Source: Arcobacter sp.
GTDB taxonomy: Bacteria; Campylobacterota; Campylobacteria; Campylobacterales; Sulfurimonadaceae
Direction: 5' to 3'
Assembly (NCBI GenBank): GCA_024637195.1
Contig: JAGXFN010000002.1
Coordinates: 273,723-337,722 of the forward strand
Length of the DNA stretch: 64,000 bases
Within the stretch, counting starts at the first letter, position 1. Every line of letters begins with the position of its first letter. Positions 56,339-64,000 of this stretch are shown piece by piece. The position numbers and the translations under genes are program-made. The notes beneath the pieces were generated by a model. That model saw only the letters and a list, made by a program, of their open reading frames with translations, searched no databases and was not told the DNA's origin.

Positions 56339-57007
56339 GTGAAAATATTTCTGCTTGAAGATGAGATCATGCTTAACGAGTCAATTCAGGAGTATCTTGA
56401 AGCGATCGGCCATCAAGTAAGAAGCTGCGTGGACGGTGAAAAAGCAATGACTCTGCTGCAAGAGGAGAGTTTTGATCTTTTTATTTTGGATATCAATGTC
56501 CCCGGTATCGACGGTTTGAGTCTGCTGGAGCACCTTCACACCCAAAAGATCCATACTCCTGCCATCTACATCAGCGCACTGGTCGATATCGAAGATATCT
56601 CACGCGCCTACGATCTGGGCTGTTACGACTATCTGAAAAAACCCTTTCATCTTAAAGAGCTCTCGCTTAGAATTGACAAGATCAAGCTCTCCACGGCAGT
56701 GCCGCGGGTACACCTGCGGCTTAGTGCGAACTACAGCTACGATCAGGAGCATAACCGTCTGCTTTTCAGAGGCGATGTGCAGATATTGAGCAAGCGACAG
56801 TCTCAGATCATCGACCTGCTCGCACGCAACCGTGGACGGATCGTCGATTTCGAGCAGTTTCAGCACTATGTCTGGGAAGATCTCTTTGTTGACAATGCGA
56901 CGATACGCGCAGAGGTAAGCCGCCTGAAAAAGGCCCTAAAAGAGGACTTCATCCAAAACATCCGTTCTCAAGGCTATATGATAGACACGATTTCCAGCCA
57001 GCCTTAG
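56339..57007 (+). CDS. OmpR-family response regulator
   Basis: A 222-residue transcription factor with a receiver domain (phospho-site D51, acidic pair E7-D8, conserved lysine in YLKKPFHL) and a C-terminal winged-helix domain (SKRQSQIIDLLARNRG, RAEVSRLKKAL). The start is GTG 56339 with GGGAG upstream. Its likely target is the tandem repeat before the porin gene. Partner of the kinase before it. Confidence 0.93.
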   Translation: MKIFLLEDEIMLNESIQEYLEAIGHQVRSCVDGEKAMTLLQEESFDLFILDINVPGIDGLSLLEHLHTQKIHTPAIYISALVDIEDISRAYDLGCYDYLKKPFHLKELSLRIDKIKLSTAVPRVHLRLSANYSYDQEHNRLLFRGDVQILSKRQSQIIDLLARNRGRIVDFEQFQHYVWEDLFVDNATIRAEVSRLKKALKEDFIQNIRSQGYMIDTISSQP

Positions 57008-57103
57008 AGCAAATCCTGCAAAGGTTACAAATATTCCCACTAATTTCTTAAAATATCCCCATTATTTTCACATTTAGAGCAGATTGGCCAAGTTTGTATT
57101 TTT

Positions 57104-57146
57104 TGCTACGTTCATGCTACGCTCACGTTTTATTATGCTAGAGTAA
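57104..57146 (+). promoter_or_regulatory. tandem 11-bp repeat and promoter of the porin gene
   Basis: TGCTACGTTCA (57104-57114) and TGCTACGCTCA (57115-57125) repeat with one mismatch at an 11-bp period. A third partial copy TGCTAGAGTAA starts at 57136. A TATTAT or TATGCT -10 candidate lies at 57131-57139, so the repeat would cover the -35 region. OmpR/PhoB-type regulators bind such direct repeats. The porin ribosome site is ACAAGGAAG. Confidence 0.55.
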
Positions 57147-57175
57147 AAACTATCCATAAGACAAGGAAGACGGAT

Positions 57176-58528
57176 ATGAAAAAAACAGTTGCTATAAGCG
57201 CAGCCTTTTTCCTGACTGTTTCAACAATGCAGGGCGCGGAAGATCTCAGCAGTATGTTCAGCCAGGGCAAGACAAGCGGACAGATCCGTATGTTTTATGT
57301 TGATAGAGAGTACCAGGGCGGTGCGGGCAATGATGTCCATCGCAATACTATGGTTGCAGGCGGGTATCTTAAGTATGAAACAGCTGCCTTGAGCGGCCTG
57401 AGTGCGGCAGCGGCATTTTACGCAACGAAGCAGATCCACTGGCTTGATTATGAGGTACAAGACCCCTCCTTGCTGGGAACGGGCATGCAAAGCTACTCAG
57501 TCATGGGCGAAGCGTACATCAACTACGATATGAGCCACTTGGGTACAAAGAGCAGTGCCAAACTCGGATATCAGCGCTATGATGTGCCGATGATGGGCAG
57601 TGATGATGCCCGTATGCTGCCCAATACCTTTGAGGTATACAAACTGACAAATACCGATATCGAAAATGTAAGTTTTCAGCTTGCGCATGTCAGTGCGATC
57701 GCCTACGGCACATTCAGCAACATCTACTCCGGGGGTATTTTGGGTGCAACGTCAGGCTATCCGGCGAAGGGCAATGCCGGAACAGGCACATACCACAACC
57801 TTGGGCAGGCGGCCGTGGGAAAAGACACCAAGGGCGTGAGCCATGCCATGGTCAGTTTTAAGAACAAAAACTTTAATGCAAAAGTTTCTGATGATTATGC
57901 CTGGGACCTCTATAATACGCTTTACGCCGAAGCAGGTGTTTCGTGGAACTGCTTGCTAAACGACGATGTCCACCCCTTCGTCTCCTTGCAGGCCATCAAA
58001 CAAAAGAGTGTCGGTGATGATTATATGCAGTTGTCTGCGATGGGTGGTGACGGTACGGTAGACTCCTTTTACTGGGCAGCAAAGGCCGGTGCAAACTATG
58101 CCGGTTTGACGGCTTATGCGGCCTATTCGCAAACAGGCGCCAATGATGCGGATGAGGACCCGTACAAAAATGCGATCATCACCCAGTTTGGAGGCATGCC
58201 GGCCTATACGCAGGGAATGGTGACCCGTCATCAGTTCATTGCCGGAACAAAAAGTTACAAGGTAGCGGCAGAGTACTCTTTTAAAGAGCAGGGAGCGAAC
58301 CTCTCGACAGCGCTTTATTATGTGTCCTTTGACATGGATGTCAATAGCGGCTATGGCGTGGAACGTACGGCTACAGAAGCGGGATTTGATATCCAGTATT
58401 ATCCTGAAGCAGTGAAAAACCTTCAGCTTCGGCTTCGAGGAAATTTCCCAAGAGATTTCGCAGAAACTACAGCGGGTAATGATACCGGCTGGAGCGAATA
58501 CCGTTTGATCGCGAACTACAACTTCTAG
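57176..58528 (+). CDS. OprD-family outer-membrane porin
   Basis: A 450-residue beta-barrel protein with a signal peptide cleaved after about residue 20 (MQGA-EDLSS). The opening TSGQIRMFYVDREY with alternating hydrophobic strands and the C-terminal EYRLIANYNF, ending in an aromatic residue, are typical of OprD-like porins of Campylobacterota. It precedes an acetate-type symporter, so it probably passes short carboxylates; the actual solute is unproved. It is the first gene after the putative response-regulator box. Confidence 0.85.
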   Translation: MKKTVAISAAFFLTVSTMQGAEDLSSMFSQGKTSGQIRMFYVDREYQGGAGNDVHRNTMVAGGYLKYETAALSGLSAAAAFYATKQIHWLDYEVQDPSLLGTGMQSYSVMGEAYINYDMSHLGTKSSAKLGYQRYDVPMMGSDDARMLPNTFEVYKLTNTDIENVSFQLAHVSAIAYGTFSNIYSGGILGATSGYPAKGNAGTGTYHNLGQAAVGKDTKGVSHAMVSFKNKNFNAKVSDDYAWDLYNTLYAEAGVSWNCLLNDDVHPFVSLQAIKQKSVGDDYMQLSAMGGDGTVDSFYWAAKAGANYAGLTAYAAYSQTGANDADEDPYKNAIITQFGGMPAYTQGMVTRHQFIAGTKSYKVAAEYSFKEQGANLSTALYYVSFDMDVNSGYGVERTATEAGFDIQYYPEAVKNLQLRLRGNFPRDFAETTAGNDTGWSEYRLIANYNF

Positions 58529-58574
58529 ACGTAAGTTCTGCTATGATTAAAACATTAAATTATAAGGAGACCTG

Positions 58575-58892
58575 ATGAGAAAAGAACAGGTAGAGAGTAT
58601 TAAGAACGACCCGAATTTTCAAGAACTGGTGAGCAAACGCTCACGGTTCGCCTGGACCCTGACGGTAGCGATATTGATTGTCTACTTTGCATTTATCCTG
58701 CTGATTGCATACAGCCCGGACACATTAGGCACACCCTTGAGCAGTGACACTGTTACGAGTGTGGGCATTCCTGTGGGTGTAGCGATCATCGTCTTTGCCT
58801 TTGCCTTGACCGGCATCTATGTCAGACGCGCAAACACCGAGTTTGACGAACTCACCGCCAAGATCAAAGAAAAAGCAAAGGAGAACGAATAA
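58575..58892 (+). CDS. DUF485 membrane protein
   Basis: A 105-residue protein with two hydrophobic helices (about 29-50 and 65-83) and a charged, coiled-coil tail. It is the conserved partner of ActP-type acetate symporters (YjcH in E. coli), and its TAA stop overlaps the symporter ATG. Ribosome site AAGGAGA. Confidence 0.9.
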   Translation: MRKEQVESIKNDPNFQELVSKRSRFAWTLTVAILIVYFAFILLIAYSPDTLGTPLSSDTVTSVGIPVGVAIIVFAFALTGIYVRRANTEFDELTAKIKEKAKENE

Positions 58893-60559
58893 TGTTGGGA
58901 CGTATCTTACTATTTATAGCTCTCTCATCGGTGATGCTCTTTGCCGCAGACGCTATTGGAGGCATGGTAGAAAAACAGGCACTCAATGTGCCGGCGATCA
59001 TTATGTTCCTGCTTTTTGTCGGCGCGACATTGGGGATCACCTACTGGGCGGCCAAGCGTACAAAGACCGCAAAAGATTTCTACACGGCCGGCGGCAGTAT
59101 CACCGGTTTTCAAAACGGTATGGCGATCGCAGGCGACTATATGTCGGCAGCATCTTTTCTGGGTATCTCCGGTCTGGTCTATATGAAGGGGTATGACGGT
59201 CTTATCTACTCCATCGGATTTCTGGTCGGCTGGCCGATTATCCTTTTTCTAGTCGCCGAACAGCTGCGCAACCTGGGTAAATACACCTTTGCCGACGTGG
59301 CCTCTTACCGCCTGCGTCAGATGCCTATCCGTTCATTAGCGGCCTCGGGCTCTATCGCGACGGTCATCCTCTATCTGATCGCGCAGATGGTCGGTTCAGG
59401 CAAGCTTATCCAGCTTCTCTTTGGTCTTCAGTATGAGATTGCGGTCGTTTTGGTTGGTGTACTGATGATCCTTTATGTGGTCTTCGGCGGAATGCTGGCA
59501 ACGACCTGGGTGCAGATCATTAAGGCCTTTTTACTGCTCTCGGGTGCTACCTTTATGGCCATTGCGGTTATGGCCAACTTTGATTTCAGTTTCAGTTCAC
59601 TCTTTGCTACGGCGACAGAAATGAAGGGAATCGAGATCATGAGTCCGGGCGGACTGGTCAGCGATCCTGTTTCGGCAATCTCTTTGGCGATCGCACTGAT
59701 GTTCGGTACAGCAGGTCTGCCCCACATCCTGATGCGATTTTTTACCGTGGGCGACGCAAAAGAAGCGCGAAAGTCGGTCTTTTATGCGACCGGTTTTATC
59801 GGCTACTTCTATATCCTGACCTTTATCATCGGTTTCGGTGCGATCGTTATGGTCTTTAAAAACCCTGAGTACCTTGACCTGGCCAAACAGGCAGTTGACG
59901 GCGGTTATCCGATCCTCGGCGGCAACAATATGGCGGCGGTTCACCTTTCGCATGCCGTCGGCGGCGACTTCTTCTTAGGCTTTATCTCGGCGGTAGCCTT
60001 TGCGACGATCCTGGCGGTTGTCTCAGGGCTTACGCTAGCCGGTGCCTCGGCTATCTCGCATGACCTTTACGCTTCCGTGATTAAAAAAGGACAAGCGGAT
60101 GGGATTGCAGAGATGAAAGTCTCTAAAATAGCGACGATCATGCTCGGCCTTGTCGCCATTCTTATGGGGATTGCTTTTGAGAACCAGAACATCGCCTTTG
60201 TCGTCGGTCTTGCCTTTGCTATAGCAGCCTCGGCCAACTTCCCTATTCTCTTCCTCTCTATGTTTTGGAAGAAGCTGACAACCCGCGGCGCTGTTATCGG
60301 CGGCTCATTGGGACTTTTAACAGCGGTGATGCTGGTGATACTCGGTCCTATTGTTTGGGTTGATATTATGGGCAATGCCGAAGCGATATTCCCGTACAAA
60401 TACCCGGCACTCTTCTCGGTAAGCACAGCCTTTATCGGTATCTGGTTCTTCTCGATCACCGACTCAAGCGAGAGCGCGGCAAAAGAGATTGAGGCCTTTG
60501 ATGCACAGTATGTGCGTTCTCAGACCGGTATCGGTGCCGAAGGGGCATCCAACCACTAG
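58892..60559 (+). CDS. actP: ActP-type cation/acetate symporter
   Basis: A 555-residue sodium:solute symporter (SSS family) with an N-terminal signal-like helix and about 13 helices. [15 protein letters not shown] is the SSS signature-like segment, with [14 protein letters not shown] and [15 protein letters not shown], which carries the family core. It takes up acetate and related short acids, which acetyl-CoA synthetase downstream then activates. E. coli ActP has about the same length. Confidence 0.92.
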   Translation: MLGRILLFIALSSVMLFAADAIGGMVEKQALNVPAIIMFLLFVGATLGITYWAAKRTKTAKDFYTAGGSITGFQNGMAIAGDYMSAASFLGISGLVYMKGYDGLIYSIGFLVGWPIILFLVAEQLRNLGKYTFADVASYRLRQMPIRSLAASGSIATVILYLIAQMVGSGKLIQLLFGLQYEIAVVLVGVLMILYVVFGGMLATTWVQIIKAFLLLSGATFMAIAVMANFDFSFSSLFATATEMKGIEIMSPGGLVSDPVSAISLAIALMFGTAGLPHILMRFFTVGDAKEARKSVFYATGFIGYFYILTFIIGFGAIVMVFKNPEYLDLAKQAVDGGYPILGGNNMAAVHLSHAVGGDFFLGFISAVAFATILAVVSGLTLAGASAISHDLYASVIKKGQADGIAEMKVSKIATIMLGLVAILMGIAFENQNIAFVVGLAFAIAASANFPILFLSMFWKKLTTRGAVIGGSLGLLTAVMLVILGPIVWVDIMGNAEAIFPYKYPALFSVSTAFIGIWFFSITDSSESAAKEIEAFDAQYVRSQTGIGAEGASNH

Positions 60560-60599
60560 GCCTATGGCCTCAGCGGCTTAAACAAAAAAGGAGATCAGC

Positions 60600-62420
60600 G
60601 TGAGTATTGTAGAGCAGCAGCAGCTTCTTGCTTCTATCCATCCTTTTGAATTGCTGGATACGCGCGCTATCTCCGCACTGAGTGCACAGATGGATATCGC
60701 CTATTATCCCAAAGAGACCCTTCTTATCAGTCCGCGCGTGCCGGCGGAGCATCTTTACATCATCATCAAGGGCAGCGTGCATGAGCTGGTCGATGATGAG
60801 TTGCAAAACGTCTATACCGGACAGGACAGCTTTGATGCCAATGCCCTGATCTATAACGATGTCACCTCAAGGTTTGTGGTTAAAGAAGATCTTATTTGCT
60901 ATCTTCTCCCTAAAGAGACTTTCTTAAACCTCATACAAGATTATGAAGAGTTCCGAAGCTATTTTATGAAAGATTTTATTGCGAAGCATCAGTCGCTAAA
61001 AGCACGTCAGCTCCAGAGCGATCTGACCCCCTTTATGCTTTCAAGAGTCTGCGATATCTTCTTGCACGAGGCCTGTATCGTTGAAGCGGATGAGCCGATC
61101 CGCACAGCACTTTTTAAAAGAAAAACGCTAAAAGCCTCGGCCATCGTAGTCCAGGAAAAAGAAGGCTTCGGCATCATCACCGACACCGACCTGCGTGACA
61201 AGGTGCTGCTGGGCGAAGCGGACCTGGAGAGTGCAGTGCAGAGCATTGCGAGCCATCCGCTTGTCTGGATCGACAAAAACGACTTTCTCTTCAATGCCCT
61301 GCTGATCTTTACCAAACATGGCATTAAGCGTGTTGCTGTCAAACAGAAGGGGGTGATTGTGGGCATGCTGGAGCAGCTGGACCTGCTGAGCCATTTTGCC
61401 AGCCATTCGCATCTCATTGCCGTGCAGGTTAGCAAGGCAGAAAGCATAGAAGATCTTGCCTCCATACAGAAGAGCCAGCTCTATCTGGTGCAGTCACTTA
61501 ACTCAAAAGGGGTGAAGGTCCGCTATATTTCCAAGCTGGTCAGCGAGATCAACGCCAAGGTCTACGCGAAAGTTTATGAGCTCACCCTTCCGCCAGAACT
61601 CAGAAACAAGGCGGCACTTATCGTCATGGGCTCAGAGGGGCGAAGCGAGCAGGTGTTGCGCACCGATCAGGACAATGCGCTCATCATCGACGACGAGGCA
61701 GATGCAGAGAGTTTCACTCCCTATATGCAGACCTTCAGTGCGCACCTTCAGCGTCTTGGTTTTCCGCCCTGTCCGGGGGACGTGATGGTCAGCAACCCGC
61801 AGTGGCGCGGCAGTGTTTCGCTGTTTAAAAAACGCATTGACAGCTGGGTGGAGAGTTTCGATGAAAATGCACTGCAGACACTCTCTATCTTTCTTGACGC
61901 CCAGTGCGTCAGCGGCAAGCGGGAATTGCTCGATGGGCTGAGGAAATATCTGCATAAACACTTTAGCGGCAGGGAGGATATCTTGGCGCATATGGCCTTG
62001 CCTGCACTGAGTTTTGAGACCCCTTTGAGCATCTTCTCGGGCTTTATCGTCGAAAAATCGCATGAAAATGAGATCGACCTGAAAAAAGGGGGGATATTTG
62101 CCCTTGTCCACGGCATGCGGACCTTGGCACTGGAGTACCACATCGAGCAGACAAATACCATTTCACGCATCAAAGAGCTGAATAACCGCGGTCTTTTTGA
62201 CAAGAAGTTTGCGACCGAACTGATAGAGGCCTTTGACACGCTCTCCAGCATACGCCTAAAATTTATGCTGCGCCATCCCGACACGCTCGAACATGCGAAC
62301 TTTATCGATCCCTCAAAACTCCAAAAGATGGAGCGCGACCTGTTAAAAGACAGTTTTAAAGTCGTCAACACCTTCAAGAAGTTTCTGATCTACCATTTTC
62401 ATCTGAACATGGTGATGTAG
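60600..62420 (+). CDS. cNMP/CBS/DUF294 nucleotidyltransferase-like protein
   Basis: A 606-residue cytoplasmic protein with a cyclic-nucleotide-binding-like domain (about 10-125), a CBS pair (about 150-280), and a DUF294 nucleotidyltransferase domain with GSEGRSEQVL (344-353) and D356/D358 as metal ligands, followed by a DUF294 C-terminal helical region. The start is GTG 60600 behind AAAGGAGA. It lies between the acetate symporter and an exonuclease, an order seen in many proteobacteria, which suggests it regulates acetate uptake or acetyl-CoA synthetase. Neither target nor nucleotide is known. Confidence 0.85.
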   Translation: MSIVEQQQLLASIHPFELLDTRAISALSAQMDIAYYPKETLLISPRVPAEHLYIIIKGSVHELVDDELQNVYTGQDSFDANALIYNDVTSRFVVKEDLICYLLPKETFLNLIQDYEEFRSYFMKDFIAKHQSLKARQLQSDLTPFMLSRVCDIFLHEACIVEADEPIRTALFKRKTLKASAIVVQEKEGFGIITDTDLRDKVLLGEADLESAVQSIASHPLVWIDKNDFLFNALLIFTKHGIKRVAVKQKGVIVGMLEQLDLLSHFASHSHLIAVQVSKAESIEDLASIQKSQLYLVQSLNSKGVKVRYISKLVSEINAKVYAKVYELTLPPELRNKAALIVMGSEGRSEQVLRTDQDNALIIDDEADAESFTPYMQTFSAHLQRLGFPPCPGDVMVSNPQWRGSVSLFKKRIDSWVESFDENALQTLSIFLDAQCVSGKRELLDGLRKYLHKHFSGREDILAHMALPALSFETPLSIFSGFIVEKSHENEIDLKKGGIFALVHGMRTLALEYHIEQTNTISRIKELNNRGLFDKKFATELIEAFDTLSSIRLKFMLRHPDTLEHANFIDPSKLQKMERDLLKDSFKVVNTFKKFLIYHFHLNMVM

Positions 62421-63035
62421 ATGTTTGAGGGGATAAAAAAGAAGCTAAACCGCCGCCGTTTGAGCGACGAGGCCTACGGCTTTTTGTTTGCGCCTTATGA
62501 AGGGGACGAGGTCGTCGTTTTTGACACGGAGACGACGGGGCTGAATGTAAAAAAAGACGAGATACTCTCCATCGGCGCGGTCAAGGTCAAGGGCAATACG
62601 ATCTTGACCTCGCAGACCTTTGAGGTTTTTGTAAAACCCTCTTTTGCGATCTCGAAAAAGAGCATCACTATCCACCGTATTCGACCCTGCGACGTAGAAA
62701 ATGCTCTTGAGCCACAAAAAGCGGTAGAAGCATTTTTGGAGTTTATCGGTCCAAGGCCTTTAGTGGGCTACTATCTTGAGTTCGATACGGCGATGATAGA
62801 GAAGTACACGAAACCCTGGCTGGGGATCACTTTGCCAAATAAACGCATAGAGATATCGGGCCTTTATTTTGACAAAAAGATCCCGCTGATTCCCCAGGGC
62901 GACATCGACCTGCGCTTTGACACGATAATGCGCGAGCTCAAGCTGCCAAAAATGGGCAAGCACAATGCGGTGAACGACGCGATCATGACGGCAATGATCT
63001 ATCTCAAACTGCTCAATACCGACAGATTACGGTGA
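62421..63035 (+). CDS. DnaQ-like 3'-5' exonuclease (DEDDh)
   Basis: A 204-residue nuclease with the DEDDh motifs: D35 and E37 in VFDTETTGL, the aspartate of YYLEFDTAMIE, and the terminal pair in KHNAVNDAIMTAMI. It is closest to the epsilon-like exonucleases that accompany DUF294 proteins, not to the replicative epsilon subunit, and there is no clamp-binding motif that I can point to. The ATG directly follows the DUF294 stop. Confidence 0.88.
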   Translation: MFEGIKKKLNRRRLSDEAYGFLFAPYEGDEVVVFDTETTGLNVKKDEILSIGAVKVKGNTILTSQTFEVFVKPSFAISKKSITIHRIRPCDVENALEPQKAVEAFLEFIGPRPLVGYYLEFDTAMIEKYTKPWLGITLPNKRIEISGLYFDKKIPLIPQGDIDLRFDTIMRELKLPKMGKHNAVNDAIMTAMIYLKLLNTDRLR

Positions 63036-63040
63036 GCTGA

Positions 63041-63067
63041 ACAGAAGAGAAAAAAATTCTCTTCTGT
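63041..63067 (+). other. 10-bp perfect inverted repeat before acs
   Basis: ACAGAAGAGA (63041-63050) pairs with TCTCTTCTGT (63058-63067) around a loop of A6T. It is not followed by a T-run, so it is more likely an intercistronic mRNA hairpin than a terminator. It lies 35 bases before the acs ATG. Confidence 0.6.
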
Positions 63068-63101
63068 CCAACCCACATTCGAGAACATTTAAGGAGAGAC
63101 A

Positions 63102-64000
63102 ATGCATGAAGCAAAAAAGACTATCTACCATCCGAACAAGGCCTTTTCAAAAGAGGCGCGCATTAAGAACATGTGCGAGTACCATGAACTGCAAAACTGG
63201 GCGCATGAAGATTATGAAGGGTTTTGGGACCATTATGCCAAAGAGAAGATCGACTGGATCGAGCCTTATCATACGGTTTTGGATGAGTCAAAAGCACCCT
63301 TTGTCAAGTGGTTTGACGGAGGCCGGCTGAATGTTTCGTCCCAGTGCATCGACCGTCATCTGATCGACAAAAAAAACAAGGTCGCGATCATCTTTGAAGG
63401 CGACAACGGCGATCAGCAGATGATCACCTACCTGAGTCTTTCGCAAAAAGTAAACCGTTTTGCCAATATGCTCAAAAACCAGTTTGGCGTAAAAAAAGGC
63501 GACCGCGTCGTTATCTACATGCCGATGATCCCCGAAGCAGCCTATGCCATGCTGGCCTGCGCACGTTTGGGAGCGATCCACTCCATCGTGTTCGGCGGTT
63601 TCTCTGCCGAAGCACTTCGCGACCGCATCGAGGATGCACAGGCAAAAGTCGTTATCACGGCCGACGGTGCTTATCGAAAAGGCAAACCTTATCTTCTAAA
63701 ACCCGTCGTAGATGATGCTCTAAAAGGAGAGACACCGGTGAAAAAGGTCTGTGTCATCGAGCGCAACCGTGAAGAGATCACCTGGGTGGCCGGACGTGAC
63801 TACTCCTATAACGAGCTGGTTTCAAACGAGTCAAGCGAGTGCGTGGCAGAACCTATGGCGTCCGAAGACCCGCTCTTTTTGCTCTACACTTCAGGCTCGA
63901 CGGGCAAACCAAAAGGGGTTCAGCACAACAGCGCGGGTTACATCCTCTGGGCGCAGATGACAATGGAATGGGTATTTGACGTCAAAGCGGACGATACCTA
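63102..64000 (+). CDS. acs: acetyl-CoA synthetase, N-terminal part cut by window edge
   Basis: Activates acetate to acetyl-CoA through acetyl-AMP. The 299 residues present are the N-terminal AMP-binding domain: an N-terminal cap with [38 protein letters not shown], and the ATP loop [11 protein letters not shown] near the window end. Another 350 or so residues, including the lysine acetylation site, lie beyond 64000. The start is ATG 63102 with AAGGAGAG. It completes the porin-ActP-DUF294-exonuclease-Acs locus. Confidence 0.94.
   Translation, partial: MHEAKKTIYHPNKAFSKEARIKNMCEYHELQNWAHEDYEGFWDHYAKEKIDWIEPYHTVLDESKAPFVKWFDGGRLNVSSQCIDRHLIDKKNKVAIIFEGDNGDQQMITYLSLSQKVNRFANMLKNQFGVKKGDRVVIYMPMIPEAAYAMLACARLGAIHSIVFGGFSAEALRDRIEDAQAKVVITADGAYRKGKPYLLKPVVDDALKGETPVKKVCVIERNREEITWVAGRDYSYNELVSNESSECVAEPMASEDPLFLLYTSGSTGKPKGVQHNSAGYILWAQMTMEWVFDVKADDT

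Noticed and set aside
1..64000. tRNA genes, rRNA, CRISPR arrays, insertion sequences, phage or toxin-antitoxin genes
   Set aside because: Looked for in the gaps and at gene ends; none could be supported.

Overview
The window reads as a chromosomal segment from a free-living member of the Campylobacterota (the Sulfurimonas/Sulfuricurvum/Sulfurovum type). This is inferred from gene content and order: a short glucose-6-phosphate isomerase, a MagIII-type DNA glycosylase, a Csd-like M23 peptidase fused by overlap to a bactofilin, a DUF6394 membrane protein, and a short Lnt. No rRNA, tRNA, CRISPR array, insertion sequence or phage gene was seen. Coding density is very high and most neighbouring genes overlap by 1 to 13 bases.

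Bases 1-26,340 are mostly housekeeping. On the minus strand lie cysK (cut by the window edge), lnt and an ADP-ribosylglycohydrolase-like gene. A long plus-strand run follows: yajC-secD-secF, a DUF6394 gene behind a possible structured leader, leuS-lptE, a diguanylate cyclase, folC, an M23 peptidase with bactofilin (cell shape), mfd, a frameshifted YmdB-type phosphodiesterase, magIII and a 41-residue lipoprotein. Then come dnaX, murI and rho on the minus strand, and pgi, galE, metK on the plus strand.

Bases 26,357-54,550 form a large accessory locus for a Wzy-dependent acidic exopolysaccharide or capsule. Precursor genes are two nearly identical UDP-glucose dehydrogenases, wecB, wecC and a UDP-glucuronate 4-epimerase. 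Assembly genes encode a flippase, a polymerase, three glycosyltransferases, two paralogous PaaK/CapK-like adenylating enzymes, a heparinase II/III-like lyase, a hexapeptide acyltransferase, a DUF3473-type polysaccharide deacetylase and a cytoplasmic Asp-box propeller. A second, mostly minus-strand block adds a secreted parallel beta-helix protein, a lipoprotein, a YdcF protein, a CpsB-type tyrosine phosphatase, a Wzc-type tyrosine kinase, an outer-membrane export lipoprotein and the initiating sugar-phosphate transferase. Several parts (deacetylase, lyase, CapK, BY-kinase) resemble those of exosortase-associated polysaccharide loci, but no exosortase is present.

Bases 54,767-64,000 are an acetate-uptake locus. 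It holds a two-component system (kinase possibly read from a leaderless mRNA), an OprD-like porin behind an 11-bp tandem repeat that looks like a response-regulator box, a DUF485 protein with an ActP-type symporter, a cNMP/CBS/DUF294 regulator, a DnaQ-like exonuclease and the start of acetyl-CoA synthetase.
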